A stretch of DNA of 28,654 bases from positions 1 to 28,654 of the IMG/VR virus record IMGVR_UViG_3300043466_001780. The stretch is one strand, 5' to 3'. Shown one piece after another: positions 20,811 through 28,322 of the stretch (the first letter of the stretch is position 1; each line of letters starts with the position of its first letter). The translations under genes and the position numbers were made by a program. Under the pieces are notes generated by a model. That model had not been told where the DNA came from. It did not search any database and saw only the letters and a list, made by a program, of their open reading frames with translations. The DNA comes from a virus.

Positions 20811-21055
20811 AATTTATCTCCTATTTTTTTTGCTTTTGACTTGACTGATTTCGTACCAACACAGCCCCACATATTTCGGGCTAATTTATTTGGAACGCCT
20901 GAACCTTTAATCTTTGCCGACCTTGCACAATAGGCATCGCCTCGAGGCGTTCCGGGGCTTACCTTGGCGTTTGCATCGCCAGCGTGATATGTTTTGCCAC
21001 CGACCTCAACAGACCACTTCTTTCCCTTTGCAGAACTACTTTTTATCGTTCCCAT
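20807..21055 (-). CDS. Small basic hypothetical protein
   Basis: 82 aa, rich in Lys, Gly and Ser: SSSAKGKKWSVEVGGKTYHA, then PGTPRGDAYCARSAKIKG. A small beta domain followed by a basic helix (LARNMWGCVGTKSVKSK). Similar small proteins occur near the lysis genes of Bacteroidota phages. Function unknown. Confidence 0.68.
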   Translation of the reverse strand: MGTIKSSSAKGKKWSVEVGGKTYHAGDANAKVSPGTPRGDAYCARSAKIKGSGVPNKLARNMWGCVGTKSVKSKAKKIGDKL

Positions 21056-21057
21056 TG

Positions 21058-21189
21058 TTATCGTTTAACTCCGGGTATTCTTACCGTTCCCGGTCTGGGT
21101 GCTGGTCTGCCTGTGCTTGGTCTTGGTTGTGGTCTTGAACCACCGCAGGAAGCACAACCTGCATACATTGGAAGCATTAAGTTTTTCAT
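21058..21189 (-). CDS. 43-aa Pro/Arg-rich micro-protein
   Basis: MKNLMLPMYAGCASCGGSRP, then a low-complexity Pro/Arg tail (QPRPSTGRPAPRPGTVRIPG). A CASC motif is present. The ATG overlaps the stop of the 331-aa gene (ATGA). Such tails may interact with DNA or membranes. Too short for confident assignment. Confidence 0.5.
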   Translation of the reverse strand: MKNLMLPMYAGCASCGGSRPQPRPSTGRPAPRPGTVRIPGVKR

Positions 21190-22181
21190 CTGTAATATCC
21201 TTTAGATTGCCTTTGAGTTTCAGCGTAGCGAGTTCCATTACACGCTATGCAATTCGTTCTGGGTCTTGACAGCATCGTTCTTGCTTCGACCCGTAATATT
21301 TCCATCCTGCGTTCGTAATCCAATTCGAACTTATTCCGCAGTTCAATCTTTTCCTCTTTGTTGTGAATGGTCTTAGAATTGGCACGACTTGTATTAATTA
21401 ACTCGTCCAATAAATCAACACCTAAGCGATACATGCACGCCTGCTGGAAACTAACACTATTCCGAAAGATACAGGCTATTTGGCTTTGGTCGCACTGGTA
21501 TTGAGCCTCAGCGATTATACCGAAAGTATTGTCAACTGCAACAGAACCATCCCAACCATAAACACGCCAAGCACCAACGCTCGATTCATTGTAAGGACGA
21601 TTGCAACAGCCTCCTACCTTTAAATCAGCAGTGTCAATGGATGTATTATCCATGGTCAAAAACACCTCGCCACCATCGGTAATAAAGTCGGTATTAATTT
21701 CATAAGGCACACCAGCCACAACCGTTTCTGTATAGGTCTTAACCTGACCGATATTGTCCGAAATTGTTACCGTTACTGAACCACTATTATTTACCAATAC
21801 TTTTATATTTGGCACAACAAGAAGCCCGTAGTCATCATTCTTTTTACGAACGAATTTAATACCCCTGTTGAGCGGAGTTGTCGTGTTGTATGTAATCGTA
21901 TTGTTTGGATATTTTCCAGCCTTCATACGGTCTATAATTGAGTTCTGTCGGAAGTCTTGGATAATCCATTGCGACAACTCAGCCACGACCATGTTCATAC
22001 TGAAACTAACCTTATCTTGAATAAAATCGCCTGTTGTCTGCCAGTCCGAATCGGTCATTGCAATAATATCCGCTCTTGATATGCCCGGTAACGATTCAAC
22101 ATAAAGATTGAAATCACTCGGAACATTCCAAGCAGGATTGTTTGACCCAATTATATTACGAAGGCAGTTTATCAGGTTCAT
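21186..22181 (-). CDS. Structural protein of unknown role, zinc-binding C-terminus
   Basis: 331 aa, the largest protein between the capsid gene and the lysis genes. The N-terminus is helical (FIQDKVSFSMNMVVAELSQW), the middle beta-rich (YGLLVVPNIKVLVNNSGSVT) and the C-terminus helical, ending CIACNGTRYAE. Cysteine pairs (GGCCNRP, CIAC) could bind zinc. It follows the 146-aa gene with a 26-nt overlap. Likely a neck, adaptor or tail-like component; no tape-measure features are visible. Confidence 0.7.
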   Translation of the reverse strand: MNLINCLRNIIGSNNPAWNVPSDFNLYVESLPGISRADIIAMTDSDWQTTGDFIQDKVSFSMNMVVAELSQWIIQDFRQNSIIDRMKAGKYPNNTITYNTTTPLNRGIKFVRKKNDDYGLLVVPNIKVLVNNSGSVTVTISDNIGQVKTYTETVVAGVPYEINTDFITDGGEVFLTMDNTSIDTADLKVGGCCNRPYNESSVGAWRVYGWDGSVAVDNTFGIIAEAQYQCDQSQIACIFRNSVSFQQACMYRLGVDLLDELINTSRANSKTIHNKEEKIELRNKFELDYERRMEILRVEARTMLSRPRTNCIACNGTRYAETQRQSKGYYR

Positions 22182-22596
22182 ATAAATATATTACCGAATA
22201 CTCTTTGTTATGTAGCACTTCAACCAACTTGTTTTGATTCGAAGCAACCTCAAATATTTTATCAAATAACTCATCTGGCAAAAACTCTTTAATGTGGATT
22301 GAGTTGTTCCAGTGCAAAGTAAAATAAACACCAGAACCATCGTGCAAGCCTTTCCAAGTCTTGTCGACTACCTCAATGTTTTTATCTTGCTTTACTTCCC
22401 ATAATCCCGATTCAATTCGAGCAGTGTTGTATCGCTTCAAAGCCTTGCCAGCCTTGCATAAGGCAAGAAACTGCACCTCGTTGGGAAGAGGTAACATGCG
22501 AACATGATACCCCGACCCTTCGAGTGTGTCAGCAACCATCCGGAGGGCTTTCGCCACCCGGATGTTTACCGTTTTGTCAGAGTAATTTAAAACCAC
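22156..22596 (-). CDS. Hypothetical protein downstream of the capsid gene
   Basis: 146 aa, starting at a GTG (22596) two bases after the capsid stop; MVLNYSDKTVNIRVAKALRM leads into helices and then beta strands (SGVYFTLHWNNSIHIKEFLP). Head-tail connector proteins are often found directly after the capsid gene, which is the main argument for a connector or decoration role. No diagnostic motif is visible. The 3' end overlaps the next gene by 26 nt. Confidence 0.65.
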   Translation of the reverse strand: MVLNYSDKTVNIRVAKALRMVADTLEGSGYHVRMLPLPNEVQFLALCKAGKALKRYNTARIESGLWEVKQDKNIEVVDKTWKGLHDGSGVYFTLHWNNSIHIKEFLPDELFDKIFEVASNQNKLVEVLHNKEYSVIYLYEPDKLPS

Positions 22597-22598
22597 GA

Positions 22599-23630
22599 TT
22601 AGGTCGCAGCATTAAATTTGAAGATACCATTTACACCCAACAACGGGTCACCTGTGCGGTAATTGTTGTTGTACAATGCAGTGATAGCGTAATGCAAAGA
22701 CAACTGAGCATTCCACTCGTCACAACCTTGTGGCTTGTAGATTTTGAAGTCGTAAACCAATCCCGGAATCAATGGGTCAACGATAGTTGAACGAGTTTCA
22801 GTTTCGGTCAATGTTTCGTATTCGCCCAAGTAGAACGGTACTGGAATGAATTGCAATGCACCAGCCTCAAGAACATAGAAGTTGTTGTTTGCGAGTGCTG
22901 TTGTCAATTGGTCATCCTCGAAATATGCGAACTGACCAGCCTGCATCATGTCGATACCACCGTTGTTACAGCATCCGATTTTCTGCATCTTGGTATAGGT
23001 ACGAAGGTCACCGTTACCGATAGCCATTGGAAGACCTGATACACGAGCATCGCTCAAAGTGTTCAACATCGTAGCCTCACCAATGTAGTTACCTACGGTG
23101 ATACCACCTGTTGCGATTGGCTCAAGTAGATTCAATGCGATTGGGGATGTTCCAGAGTTAGTACCACCAGCATAATTACCAGAGTTTGCAAGCATCTCGG
23201 TAATGATGTCGTTGTTGATGTACTGACGCATCGCATCAAGGCGATTAGCAATGTCCTTAGTCACCCAAGAATTGCGACCTTCGCAAAGTTCACGAATGCT
23301 CTCCTCAGTGTATTTGAACTGCTGAGATGCTTGGAATCCGATTGTAACATTCTCTGCGAAGTTATCGGATTCATCGAAAGGACCGTTCAAGCAAGAATCA
23401 ATCGTGGATGTTACCTCGTTGATTGTTGAACGCTTTTGATACATTACCTGAACGGTTTTGATTTGTCCATTCTGGCGATTCAATGGAACGATGTTCACAT
23501 TGTAGCGATTGTATTGGTCGCTTACGGCTCGTAGAGTTCCAACCTGACTTGATTTGATGGCAGGTGTATGCTCATTAGCCAAATTTAGTAACTGCTCGTT
23601 TATAGCCGGGCAAATTGCGGAAAATGACAT
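22599..23630 (-). CDS. Major capsid protein
   Basis: 343 aa. Supported by position (right after the scaffold gene, with its own strong transcription unit), length and sequence: SQQFKYTEESIRELCEGRNS and ANRLDAMRQYINNDIITEML fit the helical spine region of an HK97-type capsid protein, with beta-rich segments before and after. The glycine- and asparagine-rich body (GNYAGGTNSGTSPI) is typical of Bacteroidota phage capsids. It lacks an obvious N-terminal cleavage domain, so maturation may rely on the separate scaffold. The HK97 fold is inferred. Confidence 0.75.
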   Translation of the reverse strand: MSFSAICPAINEQLLNLANEHTPAIKSSQVGTLRAVSDQYNRYNVNIVPLNRQNGQIKTVQVMYQKRSTINEVTSTIDSCLNGPFDESDNFAENVTIGFQASQQFKYTEESIRELCEGRNSWVTKDIANRLDAMRQYINNDIITEMLANSGNYAGGTNSGTSPIALNLLEPIATGGITVGNYIGEATMLNTLSDARVSGLPMAIGNGDLRTYTKMQKIGCCNNGGIDMMQAGQFAYFEDDQLTTALANNNFYVLEAGALQFIPVPFYLGEYETLTETETRSTIVDPLIPGLVYDFKIYKPQGCDEWNAQLSLHYAITALYNNNYRTGDPLLGVNGIFKFNAAT

Positions 23631-23661
23631 GATAAATAAGTTTATTATTTGCGTTTGAAAT

Positions 23662-23694
23662 CCCTCGTCTGTTGTGGGTTCGAGGGGATAACCC
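23662..23694 (-). promoter_or_regulatory. Predicted H-type pseudoknot in the capsid leader
   Basis: On the minus strand, GGGUU (23694-23690) pairs with AACCC (23680-23676), and CCCUCG inside that loop (23686-23681) pairs with CGAGGG (23667-23662) downstream. The two stems abut without a base between S2 5' and S1 3', so they could stack. The connecting loops are AUC and ACAACAGA. It lies 32 nt before the capsid ATG, inside the predicted 5' untranslated region. It may set translation or messenger stability; a ligand-sensing role cannot be excluded. Confidence 0.55.
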
Positions 23695-23719
23695 TAATGC
23701 GGATGGACGCCTCCTAAGC

Positions 23720-23733
23720 CTGATTGGCATCAG
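23720..23733 (-). promoter_or_regulatory. 5'-end hairpin of the capsid message
   Basis: CUGAU, loop GCCA, AUCAG on the minus strand, a perfect 5-bp stem. The predicted start of transcription from the 23740-23770 promoter falls at or next to its first base, so the message would begin with a stem-loop, which often stabilises messengers. Confidence 0.55.
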
Positions 23734-23739
23734 ACAATA

Positions 23740-23770
23740 CAAAGATAAATATAATTTCGATAAAAACAAA
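23740..23770 (-). promoter_or_regulatory. Consensus Bacteroidota promoter for the capsid gene
   Basis: Minus strand: TTTG (complement of 23767-23770), exactly 19 nt, then TATCTTTG (complement of 23740-23747), a full match to both boxes. It directly follows a terminator, so the capsid gene is transcribed on its own. The leader to the ATG is about 105 nt. Confidence 0.8.
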
Positions 23771-23791
23771 AAACCCGACATTAGCCGGGTT
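23768..23791 (-). terminator. Intrinsic terminator after the scaffold gene
   Basis: Minus strand: AACCCGGC, loop UAAU, GUCGGGUU (8 bp with one G-U pair) followed by UUUUGUUUUU. The wobble is a C-A mismatch on the plus strand, so it acts for the minus strand. It lies 26 nt after the scaffold stop and its U tract overlaps the -33 box of the capsid promoter. Confidence 0.8.
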
Positions 23792-23816
23792 AGTTGTGTT
23801 TGAGCATTAGTAAAAT

Positions 23817-24641
23817 TTATCCGTTCAATCCAGCACGCTGTTTCATCTCAGCGACCCTTTGTGCCGATTCCTGTTGCCACTTGCTGATTTGATTCTTAGC
23901 AGGTACAGGCTGTGTGGTAGCAGGTGCTACATTGCCCTGCTTCGGTGGTTGTGGGTCACCGTTCGATTCTTTGAATATCTTAGATTCTTTACCCTCGATA
24001 ACAATCAGTTCAGACAAGGTCAATTCTTTTTTGTTCTTGTCGTAAACCTTTGCACCGTTCAAATCGGTAACAACTGCTGTACCTGAATCGTCAACTTCAA
24101 CTTTATATTTCTTGTTGAAATCCTGAGTGAATCCGGGTACGACATACTGACTTGCACCGATTAAAGGATGTTTGCTAACCTCGGCTTGAATTGCCTGATT
24201 AACTTTGAACGAACGAATAGCCGATTCAGATTCGGATTTGATAGAAGGAATAACGGTTTCTTCAAAATCTTTTACCCGATTTTCATAATCGATAATCGTT
24301 TGCTTGGCTTGGTTCAATTGCTCCAATAAATCTTTGTTGCCCGACTTTTCGCTTACTCGGTCGTTGACTAATTTTAGCACGCCTTGGAAATCCAATTCTT
24401 TAATTTCGGCTTCGGTTAACCCGAATTGTTTCTTAACGAAGTTCTTTGCTTCGGCATAGGCAGAACCCTTTCCAGCCTTGTGTATTTCATCCTTGACACG
24501 CTCTTTATAATAATTTGTAAAATGGTTTTCGGTCAAGTCCACAAGACTGGAAAGGTCTGTTTCCTCATTGGCAGTTTCGATTGATGTAACTACATCCTCA
24601 GGAACGCCAATAGTTTTTAAAAATTCGATTGCTTTACTCAT
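23817..24641 (-). CDS. Capsid scaffold protein
   Basis: 274 aa, strongly charged and helical, with coiled-coil stretches (LLEQLNQAKQTIIDYENRVK), a beta-containing middle and a Pro/Gln-rich linker before a basic C-terminal helix (AQRVAEMKQRAGLNG) of the kind that contacts the capsid protein. Its place directly upstream of the major capsid gene is classical. No protease motif is visible. Function is assigned by composition and position. Confidence 0.78.
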   Translation of the reverse strand: MSKAIEFLKTIGVPEDVVTSIETANEETDLSSLVDLTENHFTNYYKERVKDEIHKAGKGSAYAEAKNFVKKQFGLTEAEIKELDFQGVLKLVNDRVSEKSGNKDLLEQLNQAKQTIIDYENRVKDFEETVIPSIKSESESAIRSFKVNQAIQAEVSKHPLIGASQYVVPGFTQDFNKKYKVEVDDSGTAVVTDLNGAKVYDKNKKELTLSELIVIEGKESKIFKESNGDPQPPKQGNVAPATTQPVPAKNQISKWQQESAQRVAEMKQRAGLNG

Positions 24642-24658
24642 GATTGCTGACGGTTAAT

Positions 24659-24850
24659 TTACTCGATTACTTCTTTTGACTTCTTTGCTTTTTTTGGTTC
24701 ATCCTCAACTAAAGAAGGAACGATTTCGAAATCAGAAAAACCGTTTTTCTTTAATGCTTTTTGACGCTCAAAAAAATGCTTAGAAAGAACTACTTGCTTG
24801 CCTGTCTTGGTGTCCTGAACCAATACCTGCTTTTCGTTTAATTTCTGCAT
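24659..24850 (-). CDS. Small hypothetical protein
   Basis: 63 aa: MQKLNEKQVLVQDTKTGKQV, then SKHFFERQKALKKNGF and a very basic/acidic end (DEPKKAKKSKEVIE). Small, soluble, charged. Between the secreted protein and the scaffold gene. Perhaps a capsid accessory protein; no family recognised. Confidence 0.68.
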   Translation of the reverse strand: MQKLNEKQVLVQDTKTGKQVVLSKHFFERQKALKKNGFSDFEIVPSLVEDEPKKAKKSKEVIE

Positions 24851-24861
24851 AGTAAATTAAA

Positions 24862-25356
24862 TTAGAATGTACGCCAAGTGCTTGTTGTTCTTACTTGAAG
24901 ACTATCCAAAGTCGTGTTGAATATAACCGTTCCTGCTGGTACTGTTCCCCATAAAAGTAGGCTATCTCTAACTGCTGTGGTTACATTTAATTGACGCAAA
25001 TTAACTGGATTGAAATAAGTGGCATTCAACCAAAGTGCAGTTGCATTAGTAATACCCAATTGACGATAACCAAAGAAGAATCCTGTCTTGCGATAACGAG
25101 TAATTACGGTCTGGGTTTTTACATTCCGCAAATAAACCATTGTGTCCGCACCTGCTGTGCTGTAAACGGCTTCAATGTTTCCAAATCCATTATACTCGAA
25201 TGGATTAATAACGAGATTACCAGACTTCTGACTGCGAATTGTAATAACGCCAGTCGATGTGTTTTGAGATACGGATAGCGTATCTTTTGTTTGACCGCTC
25301 AAACCTGCAAAGGCGAACAGCATCAAACTGATTGTTAGGAAGATTGCTTTTTTCAT
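24862..25356 (-). CDS. Secreted protein with signal peptide in the head gene block
   Basis: 164 aa. MKKAIFLTISLMLFAFAGLS is a typical Sec signal peptide with cleavage likely just after GLSG; there is no lipobox cysteine. The mature part is beta-rich (GVITIRSQKSGNLVINPFEY) and ends GTVIFNTTLDSLQVRTTSTW, a pattern seen in Bacteroidota surface and phage proteins. A -7 match lies just upstream (25377-25384). It may modify the host surface, for example to block superinfection. That role is inference. Confidence 0.75.
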   Translation of the reverse strand: MKKAIFLTISLMLFAFAGLSGQTKDTLSVSQNTSTGVITIRSQKSGNLVINPFEYNGFGNIEAVYSTAGADTMVYLRNVKTQTVITRYRKTGFFFGYRQLGITNATALWLNATYFNPVNLRQLNVTTAVRDSLLLWGTVPAGTVIFNTTLDSLQVRTTSTWRTF

Positions 25357-25376
25357 TTTAATTTATTGTTGTTTTA

Positions 25377-25384
25377 CAAAGTTA
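25377..25384 (-). promoter_or_regulatory. Candidate -7 element for the secreted protein gene
   Basis: The minus strand reads TAACTTTG, a full match to TAnnTTTG, about 20 nt before the ATG. No TTG is present at the normal -33 spacing, so the call is tentative. Confidence 0.35.
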
Positions 25385-25392
25385 CGAAATAA

Positions 25393-25629
25393 TTATTCCC
25401 ATTCGTTTATCTTGTTTTCAATCACCTGCAAACGCTTTTCGATTGATTGAATATTGCCGTTAATTAATCCTTGTTGTTTGGCTTGCTCAACTTTAATATC
25501 AACAAGGTCTTGTTGAATATTATCAATTCCGGTAATTAATCGCATCATAAAGAATGCAACTACGGCAAGGGCTATCGGAAAGGCATAGGCTTTGATTCTA
25601 TCAATTAGAATGGCTTCGGTGTTACTCAT
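25393..25629 (-). CDS. Membrane-anchored coiled-coil protein
   Basis: 78 aa from the ATG at 25629; an ATG two codons upstream (25635) is equally possible, and a still longer frame overlaps the head gene. One membrane helix at about 14-33 (YAFPIALAVVAFFMMRLITG), then a coiled coil to the end (IEKRLQVIENKINEWE). The shape is that of holin or spanin-like accessory proteins. Its place between the head gene and the secreted protein suggests a membrane pair with the latter. Confidence 0.68.
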   Translation of the reverse strand: MSNTEAILIDRIKAYAFPIALAVVAFFMMRLITGIDNIQQDLVDIKVEQAKQQGLINGNIQSIEKRLQVIENKINEWE

Positions 25630-26476
25630 TTTCATCAGGAGAGATAAATACTGGAATGGCTTTGTGTCGGCAATTGAAGCCTCCACGATATGTGCAAAAT
25701 GATTCTTTTGTTGTTGCTGGGTTCATGCCTGAACCGTTATTAAATGCCCAATTAATTTCACTTTGAAGTTTATCAATTGGGATATTACTTTGATACTTTC
25801 CAACCCACCTTACACACTGCGGTCGGCTGTCACCAATTAGACTGCCTATGTATCGAATGCTGTTTGGCTTGTACTCAGTTCTGAATCTATCGTAAATCAT
25901 GCCATCGTACTGCATAATTCCATCCTGAGCCCATACATTAGCATATCGAGCCATTCGGTTAAACTTATCTTTGTCCGATGCAAGTAGGAACTCTCTTAAA
26001 CGATTCTTGGTATCCGTTACCTTAGCACCTGCGAACACATTACGATTAATAGCATCTCGAATTGGTTGTCTTATTTCCGCAGTCAATCCAGTGCCAGTCA
26101 TATTCTGAACAATCGTTTCAGTCTGCATCAAACGAATTTGACTTACACCTAATTTATCAAAATCAAACGAGAAGGTGCTGTTATATTGTCGCAGTACCAT
26201 CTCGCTTAACTTTTCAATTTCGGGCAGGCTTCGGACAATTTCGGACACGCTTGCTGGGTAGGTACTTGCGTTGATTGCTTTGGCAATTTCTGCGTCCAAT
26301 CCGGTAAGCAGTCGGCTGTTCTGCTCTGATAGTACGAAAGTTCCATCAGACAATTGAAAGCCATCCAAGTATTTGTCCAGTAACTTAATGATTCTCGCAG
26401 TGGCATTGTCTGCACCTTTACGGGCGTTGTCAACCAAGTTATCAATGAGTAAGTCGATTTCATCCTCTGGCTTCAT
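25622..26476 (-). CDS. SPP1 gp7-like minor head / head morphogenesis protein
   Basis: 284 aa. The C-terminal part has the family pattern: IGSLIGDSRPQCVRWVGKYQ, then INWAFNNGSGMNP and CTYRGGFNCRHKAIPV. The N-terminal two thirds are helical, with a GTGLTAEIRQPIRDAIN segment typical of these portal-bound proteins. They help connect the portal to DNA ejection or head assembly. It starts on the last base of the portal gene (TAATG), as expected. Length is normal. Confidence 0.85.
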   Translation of the reverse strand: MKPEDEIDLLIDNLVDNARKGADNATARIIKLLDKYLDGFQLSDGTFVLSEQNSRLLTGLDAEIAKAINASTYPASVSEIVRSLPEIEKLSEMVLRQYNSTFSFDFDKLGVSQIRLMQTETIVQNMTGTGLTAEIRQPIRDAINRNVFAGAKVTDTKNRLREFLLASDKDKFNRMARYANVWAQDGIMQYDGMIYDRFRTEYKPNSIRYIGSLIGDSRPQCVRWVGKYQSNIPIDKLQSEINWAFNNGSGMNPATTKESFCTYRGGFNCRHKAIPVFISPDENE

Positions 26477-28311
26477 TACTCGGCAAACTCAGGTACAATT
26501 ATAGTCGTAGCAGGTGGCGGAACGATTACATTGAACTCGGCTTCCATCAATTGAAGCACATCAACCTCTTCCATTTCGTAGACATCATCTCGCTCCATAA
26601 CTCGTTCGAGAATGTAGTAACAATATGCATGCTTCTGAACACTTCTGGTATCAATCGCACCCATCCGTTGCATACGCTCGATGTCCTCCATGGATTGACC
26701 GTATAACGGGTCAAACTGAACCATTAACTCGATTATTTCACTCGCTTCGGCTTTACCCGAAAAGCGTTTTTTCATCAAGTCTTTTTGGGCTTTGACTTTG
26801 ACCGGAATCGGTGCGTTTGCTTCGTTCAGTTGTTTCAATTCCTCAATTATCATACCTTCATCACGAATAGCAAACGATGTCGGCTTGACGATAATTGGAG
26901 GCTCAGGATTAACGATATTCCGCAACCTAATCAAGTAATTCAGATGGTTGAAAATGATATGGTCAAAGATATGATTGCTCATTGCCATAATCATTGCGTA
27001 TTTGCCCTCTCTATCAACCTTCTTAGCCTCGCCTGATTGTGCTGAATCAGTGAACAATTGATACAACTCCAACTCGGCTTTGTGTATTAATGTTTCCCAA
27101 GCCTTTTGCATGTATTCCAATCCTTCGACTGGTGGCGATACATACGAAACTGGGTCATCAATTAGCGTTTGATTTTCAAGCGTAGTTGAATCAGGTACTT
27201 TGATTTGATACACTCCGAATGGGCTTCTAACCAACACGCCTGAACCGTTGCAGGTATTGCAGTTGTTGCGTGTATCGTTACCCAAACTATCTGTACCCCA
27301 TACTAATCCATTCTGACACCCCTCAGCAGTACAGGGCATTTGCTTCTCAACTCGAATCGGATTCGAAGTCATTACCCTCGCACCTTTCCAGTCATCAAAT
27401 GTCTTTAACGCCTCGTTTGCATAACCAACAAAACCGACAAAGAACGATTCCATGTAGTCGACAAATTGAGGCATGAAAGTATTCTGCAACAAGGCTGAAC
27501 CGCTGTTGAATGTGTAAGGAGACCAACCCATGTAAGTTGATTCACCCCATACCGCTTTGCGTGTCTTGTAGTCGTATTGTCCGATTGCAGATTTACGAAA
27601 CCCACCATTCAACACAATAGGCAACTCACCTAAGTTGTGCCGATACATAAGTTCCGTACCGAATGTGGACTTGTTGTCTGGCAGTTCGATTTCGTAGTGC
27701 CTGTAATAAGCCTCCTTGTCGATTGTGTAGAATATCCGCCCTGTTGTACCAGAATTTAAGTAGAAGCGTTCTTCTGGCTTATAAAAGGTAATTCTGTCCT
27801 TTGTAAGTCGAGTTATACAAACAGAATAAATCTGGTATGGATATAAGTCGACCTTTTGTGTTGGGTCTGTCGTGCCCTCTCCGAATGGCATCCAAGTAAT
27901 GTATCCGTTTGGGTCATCAATTATACGCTCGCAGGCAATTTTGAAAATATACTGCCAGTAATCGTACCCAGTGCCGTAACCCTCGGACATACCAAATACA
28001 GGGCGTTCAATGTATTCTTCCGTATTTTCATCGACCTTGTAACTAAACTTAGCCGAACCGATAGGACTGAACACCTCGTTCTTTGCCCGACTGATTGCCC
28101 CTTTTGTAATCGCCTCGAAATTAGCAAGACGATACCGATAGATATCGTCCGCTTCGTTCGGGCGTTGCAGGTAGAGCAGTTTACCCGGATTATGTCCTTG
28201 AGTATGGACAATCATCGAATAATACTGCTCTGCCCAACGCAGATAAGCATCTGGTCGTTCTTCAGGGTCGAAGTCGAACCCGAAACCCGTATCAATAGGC
28301 TCTATTGCCAT
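26476..28311 (-). CDS. Portal protein with a cysteine-rich insertion
   Basis: 611 aa, the dodecameric gate through which DNA enters and leaves the head. Position (upstream of the gp7-like gene), length and the helical, acidic C-terminal half (AEASEIIELMVQFDPLYGQS) support the call. Around residues 327-357 there is a cysteine-rich segment, CTAEGC, then CNTCNGSG, resembling a zinc ribbon or DnaJ-type CxxCxGxG motif within the portal body. Family-level sequence identity is low, as usual for portals. Confidence 0.82.
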   Translation of the reverse strand: MAIEPIDTGFGFDFDPEERPDAYLRWAEQYYSMIVHTQGHNPGKLLYLQRPNEADDIYRYRLANFEAITKGAISRAKNEVFSPIGSAKFSYKVDENTEEYIERPVFGMSEGYGTGYDYWQYIFKIACERIIDDPNGYITWMPFGEGTTDPTQKVDLYPYQIYSVCITRLTKDRITFYKPEERFYLNSGTTGRIFYTIDKEAYYRHYEIELPDNKSTFGTELMYRHNLGELPIVLNGGFRKSAIGQYDYKTRKAVWGESTYMGWSPYTFNSGSALLQNTFMPQFVDYMESFFVGFVGYANEALKTFDDWKGARVMTSNPIRVEKQMPCTAEGCQNGLVWGTDSLGNDTRNNCNTCNGSGVLVRSPFGVYQIKVPDSTTLENQTLIDDPVSYVSPPVEGLEYMQKAWETLIHKAELELYQLFTDSAQSGEAKKVDREGKYAMIMAMSNHIFDHIIFNHLNYLIRLRNIVNPEPPIIVKPTSFAIRDEGMIIEELKQLNEANAPIPVKVKAQKDLMKKRFSGKAEASEIIELMVQFDPLYGQSMEDIERMQRMGAIDTRSVQKHAYCYYILERVMERDDVYEMEEVDVLQLMEAEFNVIVPPPATTIIVPEFAE

Positions 28312-28322
28312 TTACGGGTGGA

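Noticed and set aside
23640-23735. tRNA-like features (TTCGA, several short stems) upstream of the capsid gene
   Set aside because: No acceptor stem or correctly placed T-arm and anticodon arm could be built on either strand; the pairings fit a hairpin plus pseudoknot better.
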